A stretch of DNA of 64,000 nt, from assembly GCA_034440575.1 (NCBI GenBank), contig JAOTOL010001598.1, positions 1,297,001 through 1,361,000 on the forward strand. The letters run 5' to 3'. Positions 47,875 to 58,150 of this stretch are shown piece after piece. The translations under genes were made by a program, and so were the position numbers. The stretch comes from Imbricaverruca yamaguchii. Taxonomy: Eukaryota; Arthropoda; Thecostraca; Neoverrucidae. The notes beneath the pieces are model-generated. The model did not search any database. It was not told the DNA's origin and saw nothing but the letters and a program-made list of their open reading frames with translations. How positions within the stretch are numbered: the stretch's first letter is position 1; every line of letters begins with the position of its first letter.

Positions 47875-47962
47875 TCCTTCGGGCCGGATTTGAACCAGCG
47901 ACCCATGGATGCCTGCTGCGAGCTTCTACAGTCCACCGCTCTACCAACTGAGCTACCAGAGG
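47875..47962 (-). tRNA. tRNA-Tyr (GTA), one acceptor mismatch
   Basis: The 3' acceptor strand is CCGAAGG instead of CCGGAGG, giving one C-A mismatch. Boxes, anticodon and the other stems hold. The intron aagctcgcagcaggc is identical to that at 53013, its partner in the inverted arm. TTTT follows. It may be weakly functional. Confidence 0.8.
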
Positions 47963-48039
47963 GATAGGTGTGTTCCGGACGTTGCAAGTCTTGCAAGAGT
48001 CGTGCTGGTGGATTATATTTCACCACACCTCCTGGATGA

Positions 48040-48360
48040 TTGCCCCTCTCGGCCTATGTATCTGTATTTGTCTCTGTTTCTGTCATTGGCTCGGTCCCTG
48101 TCTCTGTCTCTGTCACTACCTTCGTCTCTCCCCATCTCCCTCTATCCCTCTCTTTCTCCCTCTTCATCTACCTGCCCTTGTCTCTCTCATTCTCCCTCTC
48201 CTTCTCCTTCTCCTTCTCCTTCTATTCCTTCTCCTTTCCCTTCTTCTTCTATTCCTTCTCATTTTCCATCTTCTTCTTCGTCTTCTTCTTCTCCTCCTCC
48301 TCTTCCTCCCTCTCTGCCTTTCCCTCTCCTTCTCGCTTCATCTTCCTCTCCCTCTCCTCT
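48040..48360. repeat. CT-rich tract
   Basis: TTCTCC and TCTCTC runs; the partner (GA-rich) lies at 52640-52900. Confidence 0.85.
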
Positions 48361-48371
48361 GCTGTCCGTCT

Positions 48372-48427
48372 GCAGAAGGTACAAATTCGACCATTCCTCA
48401 AGGAATGCTCGAATGTGTATCTTCTGC
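48372..48427. repeat. 56-bp imperfect hairpin, left copy
   Basis: Arms GCAGAAGGTAC... and ...TATCTTCTGC close a 26-bp stem with loop TCAA; 22 Watson-Crick pairs, one wobble and three other departures. Confidence 0.75.
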
Positions 48428-48429
48428 CC

Positions 48430-49009
48430 CCTCCCATGCAACGAATCTTTCAGTTCATGGTGCCCCTTTAACATGAAAAGAGAGGCGCCAATTCAGTATG
48501 CTCGAGTGCATTCTCCTGCTCCTCTTATCGAGTTTGTCCGCCGAAGTCGGCCATACGAGGAAATGGTACCCGTCCAGAAACGATTGCTTCCACCATGAAC
48601 ATTTCTGGATCCGCCCCTGCCTTCTAGCCAACTCGTAACCATCGGATTAAGCGCCGCGCAAGGCGCGGCGATAGTCAAGGCCCGCGACAACACCATTGCG
48701 GTTATAATCCGGTGTTCTCCTATCCTAGTACAGCCGTAGTAGCAGGCTCGGCCGACGGTCGACCGCTGCCTTGAAGCCAACATGTCGCTATCTCGTCATG
48801 CCATCTTCAGATTGGCAGCGCCAGTTCGTGCCAGAACAGCAGATCGGCTCGGCGTGGTGGCCGCCGCAGGCGCCCGCACTAAGTCGGCGCTGACGCGAAT
48901 GGAAAACCAGTCCCGGGAGCGGCGCGAACGCTTATTTCGCACTCTCCTGCGTAGTAGGTGATCACTGACTGGTGAATGGGATACCCTCTTCCTCTCTATC
49001 ACTTCCCTC
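48430..49009. other. No gene seen
   Basis: The first part is the inner end of the left arm, then a short GC-rich piece; no product recognised. Confidence 0.35.
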
Positions 49010-49095
<86 letters not shown>

Positions 49096-49135
49096 TGTGT
49101 GTGTGTATACTTTGTGTGTGTGTGTGTGTGTATGT
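49010..49135. repeat. AC/AT/GT microsatellite
   Basis: (AC)n, (AT)n and (GT)n blocks in sequence. Confidence 0.95.
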
Positions 49136-50275
49136 ATGTATCCTCTCTCTCTTTCTCTCTTTCGCTTTCTTCTCCTCCCACTCGCTCTATGCCCTCAATC
49201 TTCCTGCCTATTACTATATCTTTGTTGACCTCCAGTAGTCAGTCTTTCTGCATGAGTATCAGTCGGTGCCTATTGTCTGTTTAAAAAAAAATGTCTGTCG
49301 GTCTATCTACTTGGCTGCCTGGCTGCCCGTCGACTTTTATGCGTCCATCACCGACTGCCCTTCCAGTACCTTCTCAAACGGATAAATTTTGGTGCCTGCA
49401 TTGACACGAACGTCTCCTGGATTGCTGGAGCATCAGAGCGTTAGATTTATCAGCCAACGCTACATACCTGACTCAACCTGGTCTTAAAACCAATCAAGGC
49501 GACGAATCAGACATTCCGCAGCCCTCTTCATTCTGATCTCAATGAGCAAGCTCAATTATCGTGGGTCAGGAGTGATGATGTCGATCCCCAGGTCTGGCCG
49601 ATCGAAATTATCTGGGCAGCTGGCTGCCGGCCGATTCCTTTGTTTCAAACGTGTAAGTTGCTGCGAATCATAATTGTCGGAACAGTTAGTCAGCAGGATC
49701 AAGTTCTGAAAGCTTAAGAGATCTTACATCAAGATGCCAACAAAGAGAACGCGGTTAAAATCTATGTGAAAGCCTGCATTGCAATTTATCCAAAGCGCAA
49801 TGTCCCCAAATTCATTTTGCTTTTGGGTGTCAAAAAAAACTGTCATTAAAAAAGAAGTTGAGTACCGGAGCATCTAAGCACGAAAATGCACGACCCAGAA
49901 CTTTCGAGACAGGTTTGATAGACAGTGTACTTGCTTTGAATTAATGTGCTTCAAGAGCAATGACGGCATCACCAAGTTTCAACGTTCATTCTCCTGCTTC
50001 TTGGACGCTTTCAATTCCATCGCTATTTTGAGTGCAATATCATGAAAGGGTGTGAGTGGAAGATTATTGATGACATTAATCAAGATTTGTTTAATGGGTG
50101 GGGGGGGAGAAAAAGATGATCATGACTTCTCGACGACTGTACGTAGGTACAATCGTGATCTCACCACTACTGGGTGTGGGCTTAGTCGTGATCTCTCAAC
50201 CGCAGGGTGCGGTACAACAGGCGAATAAACTGCGGTATCCCAGACGACTCTCGCGTATTACGCTGAGTACGACCT
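49136..50275. other. No gene seen; centre of the inverted duplication
   Basis: Unique-looking sequence between the arms, without recognisable gene. Confidence 0.35.
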
Positions 50276-51296
50276 CACATGCCACCCCAGCCGGACTTCA
50301 CGCCGTACCCCAGCTGGACCTCATGTCATTCCCCAGCCGGACCTCACGTGATACCCCAGCCGGACCTCACACTATACCCCAGCCGGACCTCACACCATGC
50401 CCCAGCCGGACCTCACACCATGCCCCAGCCGGACCTCATGTCATGCCCTAACCGGATCTCATGTCATTCCCCATCCGGACCTCACATTATACCCCAGCCG
50501 GACCTCACACTATACCCCAGCCGGACCTCACGCCATACCCCAGCCGGACCTCACACTATACCACAGTCAGACCTCACACTGTACCACAGTCAGACCTCAC
50601 ACTGTACCACAGTCAGACCTCACACTGTACCACAGTCAGACCTCACACTGTACCACAGTCAGACCTCACACTGTACCACAGTCAGACCTCTAAGTGACCT
50701 CACACTGTACCACAGTCAGACCTCACACTGTACCACAGTCAGACCTCACACTGTACCACAGTCAGACCTCACACTGTACCACAGTCAGACCTCACACTGT
50801 ACCACAGTCAGACCTCACACTGTACCACAGTCAGACCTCACACTGTACCACAGTCAGACCTCACACTGTACCACAGTCAGACCTCACACTGTACCACAGT
50901 CAGACCTCACACTGTACCACAGTCAGACCTCACACTGTACCACAGTCAGACCTCACACTGTACCACAGTCAGACCTCACACTGTACCACAGTCAGACCTC
51001 ACACTGTACCACAGTCAGACCTCACGCTGTACCACAGTCAGACCTCACACTGTACCACAGTCAGACCTCACACTGTACCACAGTCAGACCTCACACTGTA
51101 CCACAGTCAGACCTCACACTGTACCACAGTCAGTCCTCACACTGTACCACAGTCAGACCTCACACTGTACCACAGTCAGACCTCACACTGTACCACAGCC
51201 GGACCTCATACCGTACCCCAGCCGAACCTCACACCATACCTCAGCCGAACCTCACGTGGTACCCAGGCCGGACCTCATGTCATGCCCCATCCGGAC
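50276..51296. repeat. 23-bp satellite array
   Basis: About 44 units. The central units are nearly identical (CCACAGTCAGACCTCACACT + GTA), whereas edge units are the CCCCAGCCGGACCTCACACC type. One broken unit sits at 50688-50700. Confidence 0.95.
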
Positions 51297-52212
51297 CGAA
51301 GTATTGTCGAAATGTACTTCTTGTAGTTTTGCACTCTTCGCACCTCTCGCACTAGCTGAGAAGGCAAACTGATGAAAAAGAATAGTACTGAAAAGAAAAG
51401 AGGGTAGGGAGAGCAAGAGCGAGTGGAAAGAGAGAGAGAGAGGGGAGAGAGAGGTGGAGAGAGGTGGGGGATGGAAAGAGAAGGAGAAAAAGAATGAGAG
51501 AGGAGTGAGAGGTAACCAGGCAGAGAAAGAAGGTGACGGAGAGAAGTGATGAACGCCAGCGCTGTATGAATTGCACCAAGGTGAAAGTGGTTGTATGTAA
51601 GGCGTGGTCAAGGAAACTAGACCAATAGAACGCCAGCCAGGCACGGTGCACTCGTATTCCTCTGGTAGCTCAGTTGGTAGAGCGGTGGACTGTAGAGGTT
51701 CCCAACAGGTATCCATAGGTCGCTGGTTCAAATCCGGCCCGGAGGACTTTTGAAACCTGTTCTGATGCCTGCAGGAGGCCTTCACATGCATTTCAACCCG
51801 CGAAACACTGGGAAGAGTTTCTGGTCTGCCACTTGCTTTGGTTCACAATGAGAAATGTACAGGCCGGTCACCAGCCTGTACACCACGTTTGGTGCCTTCA
51901 TATGAACGGCAATGGCACGCTGCATAAATGTACTGAGTCCAGCGTCACCTGAGGTCAAGTCAGTATACTGTCAAAAAGTAATTTATAGGTGCTTTCATTT
52001 TGCTACCAATTGCCTGATTGATATAAGGTTAAAGTGATTAAATGCACGCGGTTGAGAACACCACTGTATGCCATTGTCATGTATAGTGTAGGGTCAGTCT
52101 ACCCACACATGACCTGGTTCAAGGTCATGTTAGGTCAAATGTTTGTATGTGTATGCGTGTTTTTATGTATGTCTTACGTGGCCGTATATACCTTACGTAC
52201 CTCATCAGGTGA
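51297..52212 (+). repeat. Extra partial tRNA-Tyr unit
   Basis: Nearly identical to 53727-54640 in the same orientation. It begins at GAAGTATTGTCGAAATG directly after the satellite and stops at GTACCTCATCAGGTGAAC, where the right arm starts. Confidence 0.8.
51659..51746 (+). tRNA. tRNA-Tyr (GTA) with 15-nt intron
   Basis: Intact, intron aggttcccaacaggt, TTTT follows. It sits in a partial unit (51297-52212) that repeats 53727-54640 in the same orientation. Confidence 0.92.
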
Positions 52213-52580
52213 ACAAGGCAGCTTCATCAGGCTTCAGGGCAGCGGTCGACCGTCGGCCGAGCCTGCTACTACGGCTGTACTAGGATAGGAGAACACCGGA
52301 TTATAACCGCAATGGTGCTGTCGCGGGCCTTGACTATCGCCGCGCCTTGCACAGCGCTTACTCCGATGGCTACGAGTTGGCTAGAAGGCAGGGGCGGATC
52401 CAGAAATATTCATGGTGGAAGCAATCGTTTCTGGACGGGTACCATTTCTTCGGATGGCCGCCTTTGGCGGACAAACTCGATAAGAGGAGCAGGAGAATGC
52501 ACTCGAGCATACTGAATTGGCGCCTCTCTTTTCATGCTAAAAGGGCACCATTGACTGAAAGATTCGTTGCATGGGAGGGG

Positions 52581-52636
52581 GCAGAAGGTACACAATCGAG
52601 CATTCCTGGAGGAATGCTAGAATGTGTACCTTCTGC
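52581..52636. repeat. 56-bp hairpin, right copy
   Basis: 24 of 26 stem positions pair, loop TGGA. It is flanked by a segment containing CAGGGGCGGATCCAGAA (from about 52389), a sequence often seen at DNA-transposon ends; no matching second end was found. Confidence 0.8.
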
Positions 52637-53012
52637 AGACGGACAGCAGAGGAGAGGGAGAGGAAGATGAAGCGAGAAGGAGAGGGAAAGGCAGAGAGGG
52701 ACGAAGAGAAGAAGGAGGAGAAGAAGAAGAAGAAGGAAAAGGAGAAGGAATAGAAGGAGAAGGAGAAGGAGAAAGAGAGGGAGAATGAGAGAGACAAGGG
52801 CAGGTAGATGAAGAGGGAAAAAGAGAGGGATAGAGGAAGATGGGGAGAGACGAAGGTAGTGACAGAGACAGAGACAGGGACCGAGTCAATGACAGAAACA
52901 GAGACAAATACAGATACATAGGCCGAGAGGGGCAATCATCCAGGAGGTGTGGTGAAATATAATCCACCAGCACGACTCTTGCAAGACTTGCAACGTCCGG
53001 AACACACCTGTC

Positions 53013-53100
53013 CCTCTGGTAGCTCAGTTGATAGAGCGGTGGAGTGTAGAAGCTCGCAGCAGGCATCCATGGGTCGCTGGTTCAAATCCGGCCCGGAGGA
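53013..53100 (+). tRNA. tRNA-Tyr (GTA), terminator lost
   Basis: The cloverleaf is complete but position 32 is G (GAGTGTAG) and the usual TTTT has become TTAT. Intron aagctcgcagcaggc. Transcripts would read on to a later T run, so it may be decaying. Confidence 0.75.
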
Positions 53101-54088
53101 GTTATGAAACATCCACTCGAGGATTATTTTCATTTCAATCATGAATTTTCCAAACACTGCTTCTTCTACTTACCAAAACAGTGTACGCTTGCTTCGCAAC
53201 AACAACACAGCATTGTAAATTGTGTCTCATCAGCACAATCCGACCAATTTTCCATACCAATAAACCACTGAAAACACTGCAGTCACCTTTAAGCGAACCT
53301 ATGCAATGTCACTCGACAGATGCTATGGTTTTAAACTTCACCGTAGATTTCCACCTCTACATCACCCACATGTTGATGATACTTCATTACACGCAATTCG
53401 CATGTGTGCCAATCACGCCTCAAACGTCTTCTACTCGCGAGGATTCCATATAGTCTTCTTTTCAATCCGTCGTGTACTTTTTCCAGCATAAAATTGTTAC
53501 CATTTTAAAAAGAAGAGTTAACTGCCAGCAACCGGGCCCGGTTCATTACTCAGCTAAATAGAAATAGTCCCGTCCACGCCTCCAAAAGTTAGAGTGACTA
53601 GCATCACCAGATCACGTGGAAAAACGGTGCCCCAGCAAAGACACCAGTGAGAGAAGCTGCACTTCCGGTGGGAGTGATGCTAGACTTCCGAAGAGCTGTC
53701 TGGAGGGAAGTGCTTGACATCAGTGCCGAAGTATTGTCGAAATGTATTTCTTGTAGTTTTTCACTCTTCGCACCTCTCGCACTAGCTGAGAAGGCAAACT
53801 GATGAAAAAGAATAGTACTGAAAAGAAAAGAGGGTAGGGAGAGCAAGAGCGAGTGGAAAGAGAGAGAGAGAGGGGAAAGAGAGGTGGAGAGAGGTGGGGG
53901 ATGGAAAGAGAAGGAGAAAAAGAAGGAGAGAGGAGTGAGAGGTAACCAGGCAAAGAAAGAAGGTGACGGAGAGAAGTGATGAACGCCAGCGCTGTATGAA
54001 TTGCACCAAGGTGAAAGTGGTTGTATGTAAGGCGTGGTCAAGGAAACTGGACCAATAGAACGCTAGCCAGGCACGGTGCACGCGTATT

Positions 54089-54176
54089 CCTCTGGTAGCT
54101 CAGTTGGTAGAGCGGTGGACTGTAGAGGTTCCCAACAGGTATCCATAGGTCGCTGGTTCAAATCCGGCCCGGAGGA
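54089..54176 (+). tRNA. tRNA-Tyr (GTA) with 15-nt intron
   Basis: Intact, identical to the copy at 51659 including the intron; TTTT follows. Confidence 0.92.
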
Positions 54177-54782
54177 CTTTTGAAACCTGTTCTGATGCCT
54201 GCAGTAAGCCTTCACATGCATTTCAATCTGCGAAACACTGGAAATAGTTTCTGGTCTGCCACTTGCTTTGGTTCACAATGAGAAATGCACAAGCCGGTCA
54301 CAAGCTGTAACGCTTGGTGGCTTCATATGAACGGCAATGGCACGCTGCATAAATGTACTGAGTCCAGCGTCACCTGAGGTCAAGTCAGTATACTGTCAAA
54401 AAGTAATTTATAGGTGATTTCATTTTGCTACCAATTGCCTGATTGATGTCAGGTTAAAGTGATTAAATGCACGCGGTTGAGAACACCACTGTATGCCATT
54501 ATCATGTAGTGTAGGGTCAGTCTACCCACAAATGACCTGGTTCAAGGTCATGTTAGGTCAAATGTTCGTATGTGTATGCGTGTTTTTATGTATGTCTTAC
54601 GTGGCCGTATATACCATACGTACCTCATCAGGTGAACTGATGCACACCTCCGCCATGCAGAGGTTCTTCCTTAGGTTCAGGTTCAGAGGTTCAGAGGTTA
54701 TTCCTTAGCCGACCAAAAACCCCGCCCTCACAAAGAGCTGCCCATATACCGCCTTCGCCAGTCGTCTACATATCACTTTGGA

Positions 54783-55980
54783 ATGTCTCGTCAAACACAT
54801 TTCCAACAAAAACACACAACCTCACCCAGCCTCACCCAGCCAATCAGGCTTCCTCCCCAGCCGCAGCACCATCGACAGCCTCACTTACCTCATCACCAGC
54901 GGTCAGGCTTCCTCCCCAGCCATAGGACTGTTGACAACCTCACTCACCTCATCACCAGCCGATCAGGCTTCCTCCCCGGCCATAGGACTGTTGACAACCT
55001 CACTCACCTTATCACCAGCCGATCAGGCTTCCTCCCCAGCCGCAGCACCATCGACAACCTCACTCACCTTATCACCAGCCGGTCAGGCTTCCTCCCCAGC
55101 CATAGGACTGTTGACAACCTCACTCACCTTATCACTAGCCGATCAGGCTTCCTCCCCACCCGCAGCACCATCGACAACCTGACTCACCTTATCACCAGCC
55201 GGTCAGGTTTCCTCCCCAGCCATAGGACTGTTGACAACCTCACTCACCTTATCACCAGCCGATCAGGCTTCCTCCCCACCCGCAGCACCATCGACAACCT
55301 CACTCACCTCATCACCAACAGCGGCCGCAGCACTGTTGACAACCTCACTCACCTTATCACCAGCCGGTCAGGCTTCCTCCCCACCCGCAGCACCATCGAC
55401 AACCTCACTCACCTTATCACCAGCCGGTCAGGCTTCCTCCCCAGCCATAGGACTGTTGACAACCTCACTCACCTTATCACCAGCCGGTCAGGCTTCCTCC
55501 CCACCCGCAGCACCATCGACAACCTCACTCACCTTATCACCAGCCGGTCAGGCTTCCTCCCCAGCCATAGGACTGTTGACAACCTCACTCACCTTATCAC
55601 CAGCCGGTCAGGCTTCCTCCCCACCGCAGCACCATCGACAACCTCACTCACCTCATCACCAACAGCGGCCGCAGCACTGTTAACAACCTCACTCACCTCT
55701 TCTCCATCTCCGACGCGCCAGATCGCGTCACCAATATACAGCAGCCAGCTCCTGAACCTCAAGCATTCGTATAGCACGATCAACATATCCGTCATCACCC
55801 AGTAAGGCTCCAAATCACAGCAGTGTAAGCACATACTTAAGTTTTTACCTCGCTAGCAGAAGATGCCAGAACACAACCTGCGGTGCATTTTCTGACACCA
55901 AATGTATACAACGAGCACAATACAAGGGTCCGTGATTGTCTCTCCTCTCCGCCCATTTTTGTGGACGTAAATATGCATTC
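54783..55980 (+). pseudogene. Reverse-transcriptase fragment with 60-bp minisatellite (right arm)
   Basis: The mirror copy keeps a single open frame of 340 codons (to 55805) with about 14 units of the 20-residue repeat. Two forms alternate: SRSTIDN or TRSTIDN (from cgcagcaccatcgac) and SHRTVDN (from cataggactgttgac). It ends in LKHSYSTINISVITQ and decays before the GAGACC repeat. Translation is unlikely: there is no active RT core. Confidence 0.6.
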
Positions 55981-56079
55981 TTTTGAAACCTGAGACCGAG
56001 ACCGGAACCGAGACCGAGACCAAGACCGAGACCGAGACCGAGACCGAAACCAACACCGAGACGGAGACAGAAGCAGAGA

Positions 56080-56134
56080 CATAGACGGTATACAGGTATA
56101 CGTAGGACGCTGGTTCAAATCCGCTCAGGGGAGT
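56080..56134 (+). pseudogene. tRNA-Tyr 3' half
   Basis: Only the intron-to-3' part survives, with the same damaged AATCCGCTCAGGGG end as 44460. The 5' half has been lost next to a GAGACC repeat. Confidence 0.7.
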
Positions 56135-56337
56135 ATTGAAACATTCACTCGGGTGCTATTTTGGTTTCAGTCACGAATATCTGAAACACTGCTTCTTCTA
56201 CTTATCAAAACAGCGTACGCTCGCTTCACAACAACGTTGTACATTGTGTCTCATCAGCACAATCCGACCAATTTGCCTTACCTATCAAACATTCGAAACA
56301 CTGTAGGCACCTTCAAGCGAACCTATGCACTCAACAA

Positions 56338-56381
56338 TTAAAACCATAGCATCTGTCGCTCGACAGATGTTATGGTTTTAA
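56338..56381. repeat. 44-bp hairpin, partner copy
   Basis: Same inverted repeat as at 44212; one arm has GTTATGG in place of GCTATGG. Confidence 0.9.
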
Positions 56382-56963
56382 ACTTCACCGTAGATTTCGA
56401 CCTCTACATCACCCACATGTTGATGATACTTCATTACATGCAACTCGCATGTGTGCCAATCACGCCTCAAAAGTCTTGCATCGCTACTCGCGAGGATTCC
56501 ATATACAGCCTTCTTTTCAATCCGTCGTGTACTTTTTCCAGCATAAAATTGTTACCGTTTTAAAACGAAAAGTCAATTACCAGCAACCAGGCCCGGTTGA
56601 TCACTCAGCTAATCAGAAATTGTCCCGTCCACGCCTCCAAAAGTTATAGCGGCTAGCATCACCGGATCACGTGGAATACCGGTGACCCCAGCAAAGACAC
56701 CCATCGGAGAAGCTGTACTTGCGGTGGAAGTGATGTTATATTTTCAAAGAGCAGCCTAGTCCTAGGGAAGTCCTAGATAACCTCAGTGCCGAAGTATTGC
56801 CGAACTGTATTTTTCTGCACTCTTCGCACCTCTCCCACAAGCTGAGAAGGCAAATTGGTGAAAAGTACTGAAAAGAAAAGAGGGTAGGGAGAGCAGGAGC
56901 GAGTGGAAAGAGCGAGAGGAGAGAGAGAGGGGAGAGAGAGGTGGGGGATGGAAAGAAAGGAAA

Positions 56964-57003
<40 letters not shown>

Positions 57004-57158
57004 GGGGATGGAAAGAAAGGAAAAGGAGAGAGAGAGAGAGATAGAGAGAGAGGGAAGAGGTGACCAGATAGAGAAAGAGGGTGACGGAGAGAAGTGATGA
57101 AAGACAGCGCTGTACGAATTGCACCAAGGTGAAAGTGGTTGTATGGAAGGCGTGGTCT

Positions 57159-57495
57159 CACACCATACCCAGCCGGATCTCACACCATACCCAAGCCGGA
57201 CCTCACACTGTACCACAGCCGGACCTCACACCGTACCCCAGCCGGACCTCACACCGTACCCCGGCCGGACCTCACACCGTACCCCAGCCGGACCTCACAC
57301 CGTACCCCGGCCGGACCTCACGTCATACCCCAGCCGGACCTCACATCGTACCCCAGCCGGACCACATGTCATACCCCAGCCGGACCTCACGTGGTACCCC
57401 AGCCGGACCTCACGTGGTACCCCAGCCGGACCTCACGTGGTACCCCAGCCGGACCTCACGTGGTACCCCAGCCGGACCTCACGTGGTACCTACCC
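57159..57495. repeat. 23-bp satellite array, second locus
   Basis: About 14 units of CCCCAGCCGGACCTCACACC type, matching the edge units of the array at 50276. It begins exactly where the right arm ends. Confidence 0.92.
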
Positions 57496-58150
57496 CGGAC
57501 TGACCGACCAGTTGACGTCCATTGGATGTGTTACTATGACGACGATCCCGATACGCTGGTGGATACAGGAACGCTGAGGACGACGCTCCTCTACTAAATC
57601 GGCTAGTTAAACAACGCACACAAACACAATATCCACGTGACAGCGGGTTTAAAGATGCAAACCAATGTAAGCCTTTCTGAGTTGTTCAAACCCCATAACC
57701 CTACTCGAGCAATCAAGACAGGAGGAGATGAGGGCAAGTGTTTGATTTTACGTGTTGGTCCTGTCCCGGTTGTAAGATAGAAAATTAGCAGACAATAGCA
57801 CGGTTAACTGAAAGTGAGATGCCAATCAACACTTACGGGCACTCAGAACTACGCTCAAATCCGAACATTTTTCATTGGAGGACTTTTAAACTTGCACAAT
57901 AAGTTGAGCGCACGTTGTTAGATCCGTCAGCGCCCGGATGCTGCTCGTTTCGCAGCCCTGCTCGGATTGTGACTGTGGGGGTGGGGGCGGGCGAGCTGTT
58001 CTCCCGGACAGGCGGTGTTGCGAGCTTGTTCTGTTTCTCAGTACGAGTGATTGTCGTGCTCGGGCACGTGTCCGCCGCCGCCGGGTCCGGTCAGCGGCGC
58101 CTGGTGTCGAGCATAATCCTCCGCGACATCGTGTTCGGGACGGGGTATTA
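57496..58150. other. No gene seen
   Basis: Unassigned sequence, GC-rich from 57920. Confidence 0.35.

Larger units (their letters stand above)
43490..48790 (-). repeat. Left arm of large inverted duplication
   Basis: The order (read leftwards) of hairpin segment, CT tract, tRNA, spacer, CT tract, tRNA, spacer, RT minisatellite, hexamer repeat, tRNA relic, spacer and CT tract is repeated in mirror image at 52225-57158. Matching intron classes and matching damage in the tRNA relics confirm the pairing. Confidence 0.8.
52225..57158 (+). repeat. Right arm of large inverted duplication
   Basis: Mirror image of 43490-48790. It ends abruptly at GGCGTGGTC (57158), inside sequence that in the left arm continues to the tRNA at 43345; the 23-bp satellite begins at this break. 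Confidence 0.8.
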
